Positions 14,495 through 22,266 of a stretch of 64,000 nt of DNA are shown here, piece by piece. Source of the stretch: Prevotella sp. UBA2456 (GTDB taxonomy: Bacteria > Bacteroidota > Bacteroidia > Bacteroidales > Bacteroidaceae); the NCBI GenBank assembly GCA_002342415.1, contig DDPY01000054.1:37336-101335 (forward strand), in the 5' to 3' direction. The notes below the pieces were generated by a model. That model did no database searches. It worked only from the letters and a program-made list of their open reading frames with translations, and was not told the DNA's origin. A program made the position numbers and the translations under genes. How positions within the stretch are numbered: the first letter of the stretch is position 1; each line of letters opens with the position of its first letter.

Positions 14495-15337
14495 TCAGCA
14501 GATAACTTCTGGTGGATCAATCATCATATAGCGATTCTTCAACGAATGGCTTTCTCCCAATAGCAGGTTGCGGAAGAATCGTATGAGGAAAGATTCGTCT
14601 GCAGCGATGCCTTTTGCTACATTGCGATAATTGGCACGTACCAAGGCGTTACGGAAATACCAGGAGTGGTTGGCGAAGAGTTCGTTGCTGACAGTGAAGC
14701 CAAGCATGCGCAGATACTTGATGGTGAAGAGTGCCGTTGTGCGGGTGTTGCCTTCCCTAAACGGATGAATCTGCCACAGTCCAGACACAAAACGGGCTAT
14801 ATGCTCCACGGTCTTATCCTTGCTCAATCCGGTATAGTCAAACTGCCGCTCTTGGTCCAAGTCATACTCTATTGCCATTCGCAGGTCTTGCCAGCGGCCA
14901 TAGAGCACGGAGTCGCCTCTGAGCACCCATTCCTTTTTCGAGATGTCATAGTCACGGAAGCGTCCGGCATGCTTGAATACTCCTTCGAAGATGGCTCTGT
15001 GGATGGCAGCCAAACCTGCTACGCTATAGGTGAAAGCATCCGTCTGAAGCAGTTTGGAGATGTTGCTCGACACGCGGTCAGCTTCTTCTTTATCCTCATC
15101 GCCAGCGTCGTGTGCCGTTCTTTTGACGTAATACTGCTTGACAAGTTCGCGTGCCTCGTCAATCGTAATCTCGCCTTCGATGTTCTTCCTGGCCGTTTCT
15201 CTCAGATAGTCAGACACTTTCAACCCGTCAACGGCTTGTAGGCCGATGGCAGTATTCCATGCCTCAGCACGTTCTCGCTGTGCCGGCTCGCCCTGACGTA
15301 TATATTCGTCGAAATTCAAATATTCTTCATTCATCAT
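14495..15337 (-). CDS. Fic/DOC family AMP-transferase with fused VbhA-like N-terminal domain
   Basis: Fic enzymes transfer AMP or related groups to hydroxyl side chains of target proteins. The 280-residue product has the full active-site motif HPFREGNTRT and the preceding FEGVFKHAGRFRDYDISK. Residues about 25-70 (GLQAVDGLKVSDYLRETARK, NIEGEITIDEARELVKQYYV) resemble the VbhA antitoxin, normally a separate protein, so toxin and inhibitor may be one chain. I could not find a clean (S/T)xxxE(G/N) inhibitory motif. It is bracketed by a 51-bp direct repeat. Confidence 0.87.
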   Translation of the reverse strand: MMNEEYLNFDEYIRQGEPAQRERAEAWNTAIGLQAVDGLKVSDYLRETARKNIEGEITIDEARELVKQYYVKRTAHDAGDEDKEEADRVSSNISKLLQTDAFTYSVAGLAAIHRAIFEGVFKHAGRFRDYDISKKEWVLRGDSVLYGRWQDLRMAIEYDLDQERQFDYTGLSKDKTVEHIARFVSGLWQIHPFREGNTRTTALFTIKYLRMLGFTVSNELFANHSWYFRNALVRANYRNVAKGIAADESFLIRFFRNLLLGESHSLKNRYMMIDPPEVIC

Positions 15338-15411
15338 GATTTGTTGTTTGGCTGTAAAATTACTGAAAAATATTCAGACATCGGTGCCTGCGGCTGCATT
15401 TTTACATTTTA

Positions 15412-15462
15412 TTAGTAGTGAGATTGGGCGGAGGGGGCTATAGACTGTCTTTCTCGCGCTCG
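15412..15462. repeat. 51-bp direct repeat, right copy
   Basis: Covers the stop and last eight codons of the HU-like gene and 26 bases beyond; pairs with 14407-14457. Confidence 0.85.
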
Positions 15463-15830
15463 AAGGTGATGCCCTTGTAGAGTTCGGGACTGCCGCCCTC
15501 GCTCTCTGGGATGAAGTGGAGACGGACACCGCGGATGTGCTTTTTGGCGCGGAATTGCTTGGGATCGTCCACCTTCTCGCTCTCTATCTCGAGCTTCAAC
15601 AGTCCGATGCCTGCCAGACGCACCTTGTCGCCCATCTGCAAGCGGCGCATCACTACTTCGCCCATCGCCATCATCAGTCCCTCCATCGTGCCTGCAGAGA
15701 GGGTGGTGCCCCGACAGGCTTCCTTGGCTATCACTTTGCTGTCTACTGTCTGGTTGTGGACAGCTACTGCCTTGTATTTGCCGAATGTGGGCAGGGTGGG
15801 CTTTGTTTCTTTCTTGATTTTGTATCTCAT
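15438..15830 (-). CDS. HU-like DNA-binding protein
   Basis: A 130-residue member of the Bacteroidales HU/IHF-related family. The part around MEGLMMAMGEVVMRRLQMGD followed by KVRLAGIGLLKLEIESEKVD matches the helical arm and the GIG turn of HU. Such proteins bend DNA and often sit beside VapE-type primase genes in Bacteroidales, as here. A TAAATTTG promoter lies at 15856-15863. The last codons are duplicated on the far side of the Fic gene. Confidence 0.8.
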   Translation of the reverse strand: MRYKIKKETKPTLPTFGKYKAVAVHNQTVDSKVIAKEACRGTTLSAGTMEGLMMAMGEVVMRRLQMGDKVRLAGIGLLKLEIESEKVDDPKQFRAKKHIRGVRLHFIPESEGGSPELYKGITFEREKDSL

Positions 15831-15855
15831 CGTGCGTTGTGTTTGATTTCGATTG

Positions 15856-15863
15856 CAAATTTA
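15856..15863 (-). promoter_or_regulatory. Promoter of the HU-like gene (TAAATTTG)
   Basis: TAnnTTTG on the minus strand, 25 bases before the ATG. Confidence 0.55.
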
Positions 15864-16158
15864 CTGATTTTCTCCGAAAAACTTTCCTATTCTCTAGAAA
15901 ATATTTTGTTTTTCTGTTTTTCTCCTGTCTTTGATTCATTTCAAAATCTTATATTAGCCTACATGCCTACATAAATTATAGTAAAAGCCCTGTATTTTCT
16001 ATGTTTTCTTATAGTATAAGCCTACATAAAGCCTACATAAAACCTACATATTGCCTACATGTTTTTGGCAAAATACCTGCATATTCCTTGCTTTCCGTAG
16101 GGATGTGGGAGATTCGAAAAGCCGTTGTCTATGAGTTCTTGATGATACATATCTTTTA

Positions 16159-16174
16159 AATTCTCTAGAGAATT
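16159..16174. promoter_or_regulatory. Perfect 16-bp palindrome, copy 1
   Basis: AATTCTCTAGAGAATT. A partial copy TTCTCTAGAAAAT is at 15890. Confidence 0.6.
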
Positions 16175-16223
16175 GTAGAGCCAGACGTAATGTATGTGCT
16201 GACGGAAGGCGATGTAACCGTTT

Positions 16224-16239
16224 AATTCTCTAGAGAATT
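16224..16239. promoter_or_regulatory. Perfect 16-bp palindrome, copy 2
   Basis: AATTCTCTAGAGAATT, 65 bases (about six helical turns) from copy 1. Confidence 0.6.
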
Positions 16240-16433
16240 GATATGATTGGCTGCGTTTGAATAGTTGCAAGCGTCAGTCTATGTAGGCTTATGTAGGCTT
16301 TATGTAGGCTTTATGTATGCTTGTGAATGCGTGAAATGCCGATAAACACTGGAGTTTTGCCACTTTCTATGTAGGCATGTAGGCTTTTTTGGAAATTCCG
16401 CAAATTATTTTTGGAATTACGTTATTTTTTTAG

Positions 16434-16441
16434 TACCTTTG
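16434..16441 (+). promoter_or_regulatory. Promoter of the VapE-type gene (TACCTTTG)
   Basis: Exact TAnnTTTG, 53 bases before the ATG. Confidence 0.65.
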
Positions 16442-16494
16442 TGGGAGTTTTTGAAGAGAATGACTATTGAACTATTAATCTTGTAATTAGTATT

Positions 16495-18609
16495 ATGAAA
16501 GTAACTTTTCTGAAGAAAGACGGTAAAAAGGAAGTAATCAACCGTGTGGAGGTGGGCGCAATAGCCACAGCCATCAAAGCGGGCTCGATGGAACATGCGG
16601 TAACGAGGTTTCGTGAGCTGTATCACTTGATGAGCATCCACAGAAAGGCCGACGGGCAGATAGTGACCAACTGGGTAGGAGGTGTCCGGCTGCCGCGCAT
16701 CTGCTTTGCTGCTGACTACCGGATGCTGAAGGGCGAGTGGCGGATGATGGCCTACAGCGGGCTTGTCGTGCTGGAGGTGAACGACTTGCCGACCTACGAG
16801 AAGGCGGTGGAAATCAGGGAGCTGGCTAAGCAAATGCCAGAAACGATGCTTTGTTTTCTGGGTGGTTCGGGTCGCAGCGTGAAGATTGTGTGCCGTGGTG
16901 AACTCTTTGGAGGCGGACTGCCGGAAGGGGAGGCGGAGATACGCCAGTTTCATCTGAATCTGTACAACACAGCGCGCCGGGCTTACCAGAACCAGTTTGG
17001 TTTTGACATCGAGTTTCTGGAGCCGCTGTTGACGCGTACCGTATATATGAGTGCCGATCCGGAGATGGGCATCAATATGCAGGCGCGTCCGTTCTATGCC
17101 GATACGGAGCACCACGAACAGCCTCAGCCCGTCAGCATCAGTCGCGAGGAGGATGTATTGATGCCTGGGCGCACCGTCACCAGGACCTATCACCTGAACT
17201 GGACGTTTATTGTGGAGACCATCATGGGCCATTATTTTGACCTGCCCGATGAAGACAAGACGGCCAAGCTGCTGATGCAGATAGCCTCGGCGTGTCTGGA
17301 TCAGGGCATCCCCCTAGCTCACGCACAAGGCATGACCCTGCTGCACCCTGTGCTGAACACCGACCGGCTGTTGGTGGAGAAGATTTTCCAGACGGTGTAT
17401 AGTGTGGCAGAGCAGGAGAATTATCGCAAGACGCATAAGATAAGACCCCTGAAGAGTGTGCCCGACGATACGCTCAATCAGATAAGGACGGAGATATTCC
17501 TCAATTCGCATTATGAAATGCGCAAGAACCTGCTGACCGGCGTGGCTGAATATCGTAAGAAATTCTCTGACAACCAGGACTTTAAGCCCCTTACCCAAGA
17601 GGTGCGCAACAGTATGTCGCTCACGGCAACGGAAATGGGGCTGAAGGGCTTTGACAAGAACATGAACCGATTCATCGACTCGATGCATATCGAGCAGTAC
17701 GACCCCGTGAACCAATGGCTCGACAAACTGCCTAAATGGGACGGGAAGGACAGAATCGGGGAGCTGGCACAGCGTGTTCCTACCGATCAGCCGCAATGGG
17801 AGAAATATCTGCGCTACTGGTTGGTGGGGATGGTGGCACAATGGCGAGAGAGCGACCGCCAGCTGACGGGTAACGCGCTGACACCGTTGCTGATAGGGCG
17901 GCAAGGGTGTGGCAAGACGCGATTCTGCAAGATACTGCTGCCCGAGGAACTGCGCGACTACTACAACGACAAGATTAACTTCAAAAACGAGTTCGACCTG
18001 AACATTGCGCTGACCTCGTTTGCTCTGATCAATATCGACGAATTTGACAAGACTACATCGTCGCAGCAAATTGTACTGAAATACCTGCTCTCGTCAGCCG
18101 ATGTCAAGTTCCGTCCACCTTACGGCAAGACCATCAAGCAGTTCCGCCGATACACCTCGTTCATAGGAACGACCAACCAGATGAAACCGCTGGTGGACCC
18201 CACGGGCTCACGCCGTTTCGTATGTGTGGGCGTGACAGGTAATATCAATTTTGAAGACACCATCAACCACCCGCAACTCTATGCCCAGGCGCTCCATCTC
18301 TTTAACGCAGGTGAGCGCTATTGGCTGGACGAAGCCGAGATACAGACGCTGATCAAGGAGAACGAGCCCTTCCAGAAATTGAACGACCTGGTAGAGATGA
18401 TAGGCGAAACCTTCAGTCGGCCAGAGGATGATGTAAACGGCAAGTGGCTGAGTCTGAGCGACATCAGTGACATCTTGTCCCGCCACTATCCCAGTTTCGA
18501 CCCTGACACCCCATTCCAGAAAATCGGAAATGCCCTGAACGACGTGCAGTTCAACTTCAGGAGCAAGCGTACGATGAAGCACATGGAATACTGGTTGACA
18601 GAGAAATAA
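16495..18609 (+). CDS. VapE/VirE-type primase-helicase with BT4734-like N-terminal domain
   Basis: A 704-residue protein of the kind found in Bacteroidales islands. Residues 1-about 200 resemble the BT4734-like primase-related N-terminal domain (GGSGRSVKIVCRGELFGGG). Residues about 405-600 are the VapE P-loop domain with Walker A LIGRQGCGKTRF and Walker B FALINIDEFD, and a TSFIGTTNQM sensor segment. The C-terminal 90 residues look like DUF3874. Members probably prime or unwind DNA during element replication, or interfere with phage; this is inference. It follows the iteron region, which could be its target. Confidence 0.85.
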   Translation: MKVTFLKKDGKKEVINRVEVGAIATAIKAGSMEHAVTRFRELYHLMSIHRKADGQIVTNWVGGVRLPRICFAADYRMLKGEWRMMAYSGLVVLEVNDLPTYEKAVEIRELAKQMPETMLCFLGGSGRSVKIVCRGELFGGGLPEGEAEIRQFHLNLYNTARRAYQNQFGFDIEFLEPLLTRTVYMSADPEMGINMQARPFYADTEHHEQPQPVSISREEDVLMPGRTVTRTYHLNWTFIVETIMGHYFDLPDEDKTAKLLMQIASACLDQGIPLAHAQGMTLLHPVLNTDRLLVEKIFQTVYSVAEQENYRKTHKIRPLKSVPDDTLNQIRTEIFLNSHYEMRKNLLTGVAEYRKKFSDNQDFKPLTQEVRNSMSLTATEMGLKGFDKNMNRFIDSMHIEQYDPVNQWLDKLPKWDGKDRIGELAQRVPTDQPQWEKYLRYWLVGMVAQWRESDRQLTGNALTPLLIGRQGCGKTRFCKILLPEELRDYYNDKINFKNEFDLNIALTSFALINIDEFDKTTSSQQIVLKYLLSSADVKFRPPYGKTIKQFRRYTSFIGTTNQMKPLVDPTGSRRFVCVGVTGNINFEDTINHPQLYAQALHLFNAGERYWLDEAEIQTLIKENEPFQKLNDLVEMIGETFSRPEDDVNGKWLSLSDISDILSRHYPSFDPDTPFQKIGNALNDVQFNFRSKRTMKHMEYWLTEK

Positions 18610-18610
18610 A

Positions 18611-18652
18611 GCAATGAGGGTGTGCCCAAATAGGCACACCCTCATTGCTTTT
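18611..18652. terminator. Bidirectional terminator between VapE-type gene and dnaK
   Basis: Perfect 16-bp stem GCAATGAGGGTGTGCC/GGCACACCCTCATTGC with a 6-base loop and T-run, between convergent genes. Confidence 0.9.
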
Positions 18653-18674
18653 CTAATGATTTACTTATCGGCTC

Positions 18675-20600
18675 TTACTTCACCTCCTCGAAGTCGGCAT
18701 CCTGGATATTGTCATCCTTGGGGGCGCCTTGCTGCTGGGCTTGCTGCTGGCCGGCGAAGGGATTGTCCTGAGGACCAGCCTGCGCGCCCTGGGCACCTGC
18801 GCCCTGATACATCTGCTGTGAGGCTGTCTGCCAAGCGGTGTTGAGGGCAGCCATAGCGGTGTCGATGGCGTTGATGTCGCCAGCCTTGTGGGCATCCTTC
18901 AGCTGCTGGAGGGCCTGCTCGATGGCGGGCTTGTGCTGGGCGGGGATCTTGTCGCCAATCTCCTTCAGCTGGTTCTCGGTCTGGAAGATCATCGAGTCAG
19001 CCTGATTCATCTTGTCCACGCGCTCGCGCTCCTTCTTGTCAGCCTCGGCGTTCTGCTCAGCCTCTGCCTTCATGCGGTTGATCTCGTCCTGTGACAGACC
19101 GCTGGAAGCCTCGATGCGGATGGCCTGCTCCTTGCCTGTAGCCTTATCCTTGGCCGATACCTTCAGGATACCGTTGGCATCGATGTCGAAGGTAACCTCA
19201 ATCTGAGGGATTCCACGACGGGCAGGAGCGATACCAGTCAGGTTGAAGATACCCAGCTGCTTGTTCTGTGCAGCCATGGGGCGCTCACCCTGCAGCACGC
19301 GGATGGTTACCTCGGTCTGGTTGTCGGCAGCGGTAGAGAATACCTCGCTCTTCTTGCACGGAATAGTGGTGTTAGCCTCAATCAGCTTGGTCATCACGCC
19401 ACCCATTGTCTCGATACCCAGTGTCAGCGGGGTTACGTCGAGCAGTACGATGTCGCCTACGCCACCTTCCTTGTTCAGGATGGCACCCTGGATAGAAGCA
19501 CCTACGGCTACCACCTCGTCGGGGTTGACACCCTTTGAAGGCTCCTTGCCGAAGTAGTTCTTGACGAGCTCCTGTACGGCAGGGATACGGCTCGAACCAC
19601 CTACGAGGATTACCTCGTCGATATCGGCAGTGTTCAGCTTGGCATCAGCGATAGCTTTCTGACAGGGAGCCAGACAAGCCTGGATGAGTCCGTGAGCCAG
19701 CTGCTCGAACTTGGCACGAGTGAGGGTCTTCACCAAGTGCTTAGGTACACCGCCTACAGGCATGATGTAGGGCAGGTTGATTTCTGTTGAGGTTGAAGAA
19801 GACAGTTCAATCTTAGCCTTCTCGGCAGCCTCTTTCAAGCGCTGCATAGCCATCGGGTCGGCCTTCAGGTCGGCACCCTCGTCGTTGCGGAACTCGTCTA
19901 CCAACCAGTCGATGATAACCTGATCGAAGTCGTCACCACCCAGGTGAGTATCACCATTGGTAGAGAGCACCTCGAAGACACCACCGCCGAACTCGAGGAT
20001 AGAGATATCGAACGTACCACCACCGAGGTCGAAGACGGCAATCTTCATATCCTTGTTGGCCTTGTCGACACCGTATGCCAAAGCGGCAGCTGTAGGCTCG
20101 TTGACAATACGGCGCACGTTGAGGCCTGCAATCTGTCCGGCCTCCTTGGTGGCCTGACGCTGAGAGTCAGAGAAGTAGGCAGGCACGGTGATGACAGCAT
20201 CGGTCACCTCCTGTCCCAGATAGTCCTCGGCGGTCTTCTTCATCTTCTGCAGAATCATGGCCGAGATTTCCTGCGGTGTGTACTTACGACCGTCGATGTC
20301 GACACGAGGATAGCCGCCCTCGTTGACTACAGAATAAGGTACGCGCGAGATTTCCTTCTCGGTCTGCTGCCAGTTCTCACCCATGAAGCGCTTGATAGAG
20401 TAGACGGTCTTCTTGGGGTTGGTGATGGCCTGACGCTTGGCGGGGTCGCCAATCTTGCGCTCACCATTGTCTACGAAGCCAACGACAGAGGGCGTTGTGC
20501 GCTTACCCTCACTGTTAGCGATTACTACGGGCTCGTTACCTTCGAAAACGGCAACGCAGCTGTTGGTTGTTCCTAAATCGATTCCAATAATCTTTCCCAT
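18675..20600 (-). CDS. dnaK: Molecular chaperone DnaK (Hsp70)
   Basis: ATP-dependent cytosolic chaperone working with DnaJ and GrpE. The 641-residue product starts MGKIIGIDLGTTNSCVAVFE and shows the Hsp70 signatures VFDLGGGTFDISIL and VILVGGSSRIPAVQ, the substrate-domain ETMGGVMTKLIEANTTIPC and a Gln-rich tail ending in DDNIQDADFEEVK. The long frame upstream of 20600 is not used: homology fixes the start. dnaJ and grpE are not adjacent. The upstream region has no CIRCE but has a 10-bp inverted repeat and a -24/-12-like sequence. Confidence 0.98.
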   Translation of the reverse strand: MGKIIGIDLGTTNSCVAVFEGNEPVVIANSEGKRTTPSVVGFVDNGERKIGDPAKRQAITNPKKTVYSIKRFMGENWQQTEKEISRVPYSVVNEGGYPRVDIDGRKYTPQEISAMILQKMKKTAEDYLGQEVTDAVITVPAYFSDSQRQATKEAGQIAGLNVRRIVNEPTAAALAYGVDKANKDMKIAVFDLGGGTFDISILEFGGGVFEVLSTNGDTHLGGDDFDQVIIDWLVDEFRNDEGADLKADPMAMQRLKEAAEKAKIELSSSTSTEINLPYIMPVGGVPKHLVKTLTRAKFEQLAHGLIQACLAPCQKAIADAKLNTADIDEVILVGGSSRIPAVQELVKNYFGKEPSKGVNPDEVVAVGASIQGAILNKEGGVGDIVLLDVTPLTLGIETMGGVMTKLIEANTTIPCKKSEVFSTAADNQTEVTIRVLQGERPMAAQNKQLGIFNLTGIAPARRGIPQIEVTFDIDANGILKVSAKDKATGKEQAIRIEASSGLSQDEINRMKAEAEQNAEADKKERERVDKMNQADSMIFQTENQLKEIGDKIPAQHKPAIEQALQQLKDAHKAGDINAIDTAMAALNTAWQTASQQMYQGAGAQGAQAGPQDNPFAGQQQAQQQGAPKDDNIQDADFEEVK

Positions 20601-20651
20601 AATTTTATTTCTTTTTAGTTTATTATTTTCAATATGTGACACTGACAAGAT

Positions 20652-20667
20652 AGCAAAGCATGTGCCA
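20652..20667 (-). promoter_or_regulatory. Sigma-54-like -24/-12 sequence upstream of dnaK
   Basis: TGGCACATGCTTTGCT on the minus strand: TGGCAC-N5-TTGC with the required 10 bases between GG and GC, 51 bases before the dnaK ATG. A TATCTTG sequence just downstream could instead be a variant -7 element. Confidence 0.4.
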
Positions 20668-20707
20668 AAAACAAATTTTTTTAATAATATTGTGACATTT
20701 TGGCACA
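20661..20707. promoter_or_regulatory. 10-bp inverted repeat between dnaK and its divergent neighbour
   Basis: TGTGCCAAAA (20661-20670) and TTTTGGCACA (20698-20707), 27 bases apart. One arm overlaps the -24 element of dnaK and the other precedes the divergent promoter at 20726. Confidence 0.6.
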
Positions 20708-20725
20708 AGTATCAAAAATAATTTG

Positions 20726-20733
20726 TATCTTTG
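20726..20733 (+). promoter_or_regulatory. Promoter of the exported protein gene (TATCTTTG)
   Basis: Exact TAnnTTTG, 33 bases before the ATG. Confidence 0.65.
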
Positions 20734-20766
20734 TCGGCAGATTATCGATAATAGACTAAAAATATC

Positions 20767-22170
20767 ATGATGAAAAGAATGTTTCTACTGGCGGGGCTGG
20801 CTGTATTCATGCTGACTGCCGCGGCTCAAGACAACCCTTACATTGTCAAGACGAAGAATGTGAAGAAGACTGCTGCCAAAACGACTGTCAGCGCAGAGGA
20901 TGTGGCATCACAGGAGGCAGAGCCAAAGGACTTCATGGGCAAGAACTTCCGTTATTACAGTATGTGCGACTGGAAGGAGGGCATGCGTTTTATGGTGCTG
21001 CCTGAGAAGTATGACCTGCTGGTGAACACCTTTCGAGATGCCAATACCGGTAAGGAGGTGAGTAGTGCGCGCCTGCGCCATCATATTATGGTGTATAAGG
21101 GACATGAGACGCTGACCAATGGTCGCGAGCATGTCAATTTCTTCTGCGAGACAGACAACAAAAGCTACTATTACGAATTGCCCAGTGGCACCTTCGATGA
21201 CTACTGTTACGGTAAGTTGGGTGTGCCCACATTGGCTTATCTGGGCGATGTCGACAAGGCCCGCGAGCTGCTGATGGGCCAGACGCTGATTACGCGCACA
21301 CAGTTCTTCCGCATTGACACGGAGTATGATGGCGATGGCTTTCAGGAAGTGAAATATCCTAAGAATAAGGTTGTTACGGTGAAGGCGATAGGTGTAGGCA
21401 CGCGCTCCTTCCCTGTGAAGATTATCGTGGAGGACGAGAATGGTGAGCAGTTCTATCAGAACGTGGCCATGTCGAAGACCAACAGCGGCATGCGTGACGA
21501 GGAGTTTGACGTGGACAATGCCAAGTTTCTCTTTGAGGGCTCGTTTGAGTTCACGGGTGCCGAAATGGCAGTATCGTCTGACATCAAAAGCTATCTGAAC
21601 AAGACCGTCCATACGAAGTTCTCGACAGCCATGAGTACGAAGGGTGCAGGTAAGGCTCGTGATGTGAAGGTTCCGCGTTTTACTGGTTTCATCATTGACG
21701 AGATACAGAATGACAGGAACAGTCAGGGATACTACACGCTGACCTTGCGCGAGACGGAGACCCGTCGTGTATATTATAAGGATGTGACATTCACTGAGGA
21801 TGTTCCCAATGCTCCCCGTGACGACTATTTTGGCTATTTGTTTGCTATGGGCGAGGGTATGGCTCGCAGCACAACACTGGAAACACGTACTGCCATTCGT
21901 GAGGGTCGCGTCATTCCTGGTATGACGATGCAGGAGGTAGAGATGGCTGTTGGCGAGTCTGCCACCAAGATAACTACGAGCGACGGTGTGACGGAATGGA
22001 TGTATCCGCGCTCCAATAGTGTGCTGGTAGTCAGGTTCAACAACGACGGAATCGTGACGAAAGCAGGTGCCCAGTCGATGGGAGGAAGGGCTACGACGAC
22101 CAAGCGCAGGATAGCTTCTCAGAGTTCGAGCGGTATGCGGCTGTCAGGAAACGGGACTCCGCTGCAGTAG
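20767..22170 (+). CDS. Exported protein of unknown function with SmpA/BamE-like C-terminal segment
   Basis: A 467-residue secreted or periplasmic protein with a signal peptide (MMKRMFLLAGLAVFMLTAAA-Q). The body is a beta-rich region I do not recognise. Near the end, REGRVIPGMTMQEVEMAVGE followed by VTEWMYPRSNSVLVVRFNND resembles the short BamE/OmlA fold, in which a pGMxxxEV helix is followed by a strand with an aromatic Tyr-Pro. The tail is basic and Ser-rich. Divergent from dnaK with an inverted repeat in the shared control region. Confidence 0.7.
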   Translation: MMKRMFLLAGLAVFMLTAAAQDNPYIVKTKNVKKTAAKTTVSAEDVASQEAEPKDFMGKNFRYYSMCDWKEGMRFMVLPEKYDLLVNTFRDANTGKEVSSARLRHHIMVYKGHETLTNGREHVNFFCETDNKSYYYELPSGTFDDYCYGKLGVPTLAYLGDVDKARELLMGQTLITRTQFFRIDTEYDGDGFQEVKYPKNKVVTVKAIGVGTRSFPVKIIVEDENGEQFYQNVAMSKTNSGMRDEEFDVDNAKFLFEGSFEFTGAEMAVSSDIKSYLNKTVHTKFSTAMSTKGAGKARDVKVPRFTGFIIDEIQNDRNSQGYYTLTLRETETRRVYYKDVTFTEDVPNAPRDDYFGYLFAMGEGMARSTTLETRTAIREGRVIPGMTMQEVEMAVGESATKITTSDGVTEWMYPRSNSVLVVRFNNDGIVTKAGAQSMGGRATTTKRRIASQSSSGMRLSGNGTPLQ

Positions 22171-22191
22171 GAAGGACTTAGAAGAAAAGCA

Positions 22192-22230
22192 AAAAGGTAA
22201 GAAACTGGGCAATCCGGTTTCTTACCTTTT
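22192..22230. terminator. Bidirectional terminator
   Basis: AAAAGGTAAGAAAC/GTTTCTTACCTTTT 14-bp stem between the exported protein gene and convergent recA. Confidence 0.85.
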
Positions 22231-22266
22231 ATTTTGGGCTTATTGCTTGTTGTCGGCCTTTGTGAC

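Larger units (their letters stand above)
15954..16390. repeat. Symmetric iteron region between HU-like and VapE genes
   Basis: The 664-base gap 15831-16494 is not empty. Copies of CCTACATA(A) occur at 15958-15973 and 16020-16060, and the same unit inverted (TATGTAGGCTT) at 16279-16315 and 16368-16387. Between the two arms are two perfect 16-bp palindromes. A 71-codon minus-strand frame (16055-16270) spans the palindromes but has no promoter or recognisable content, so I do not call it a gene. Confidence 0.8.

Noticed and set aside
16055..16270. A 71-codon minus-strand frame inside the iteron region
   Set aside because: No promoter or ribosome site, and it spans both 16-bp palindromes; the repeats and palindromes explain the region better. 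Kept as a note in the repeat entry.
20601..20766. CIRCE operator for HrcA control of dnaK
   Set aside because: No TTAGCACTC-N9-GAGTGCTAA-like sequence; only the TGTGCCAAAA inverted repeat is present.
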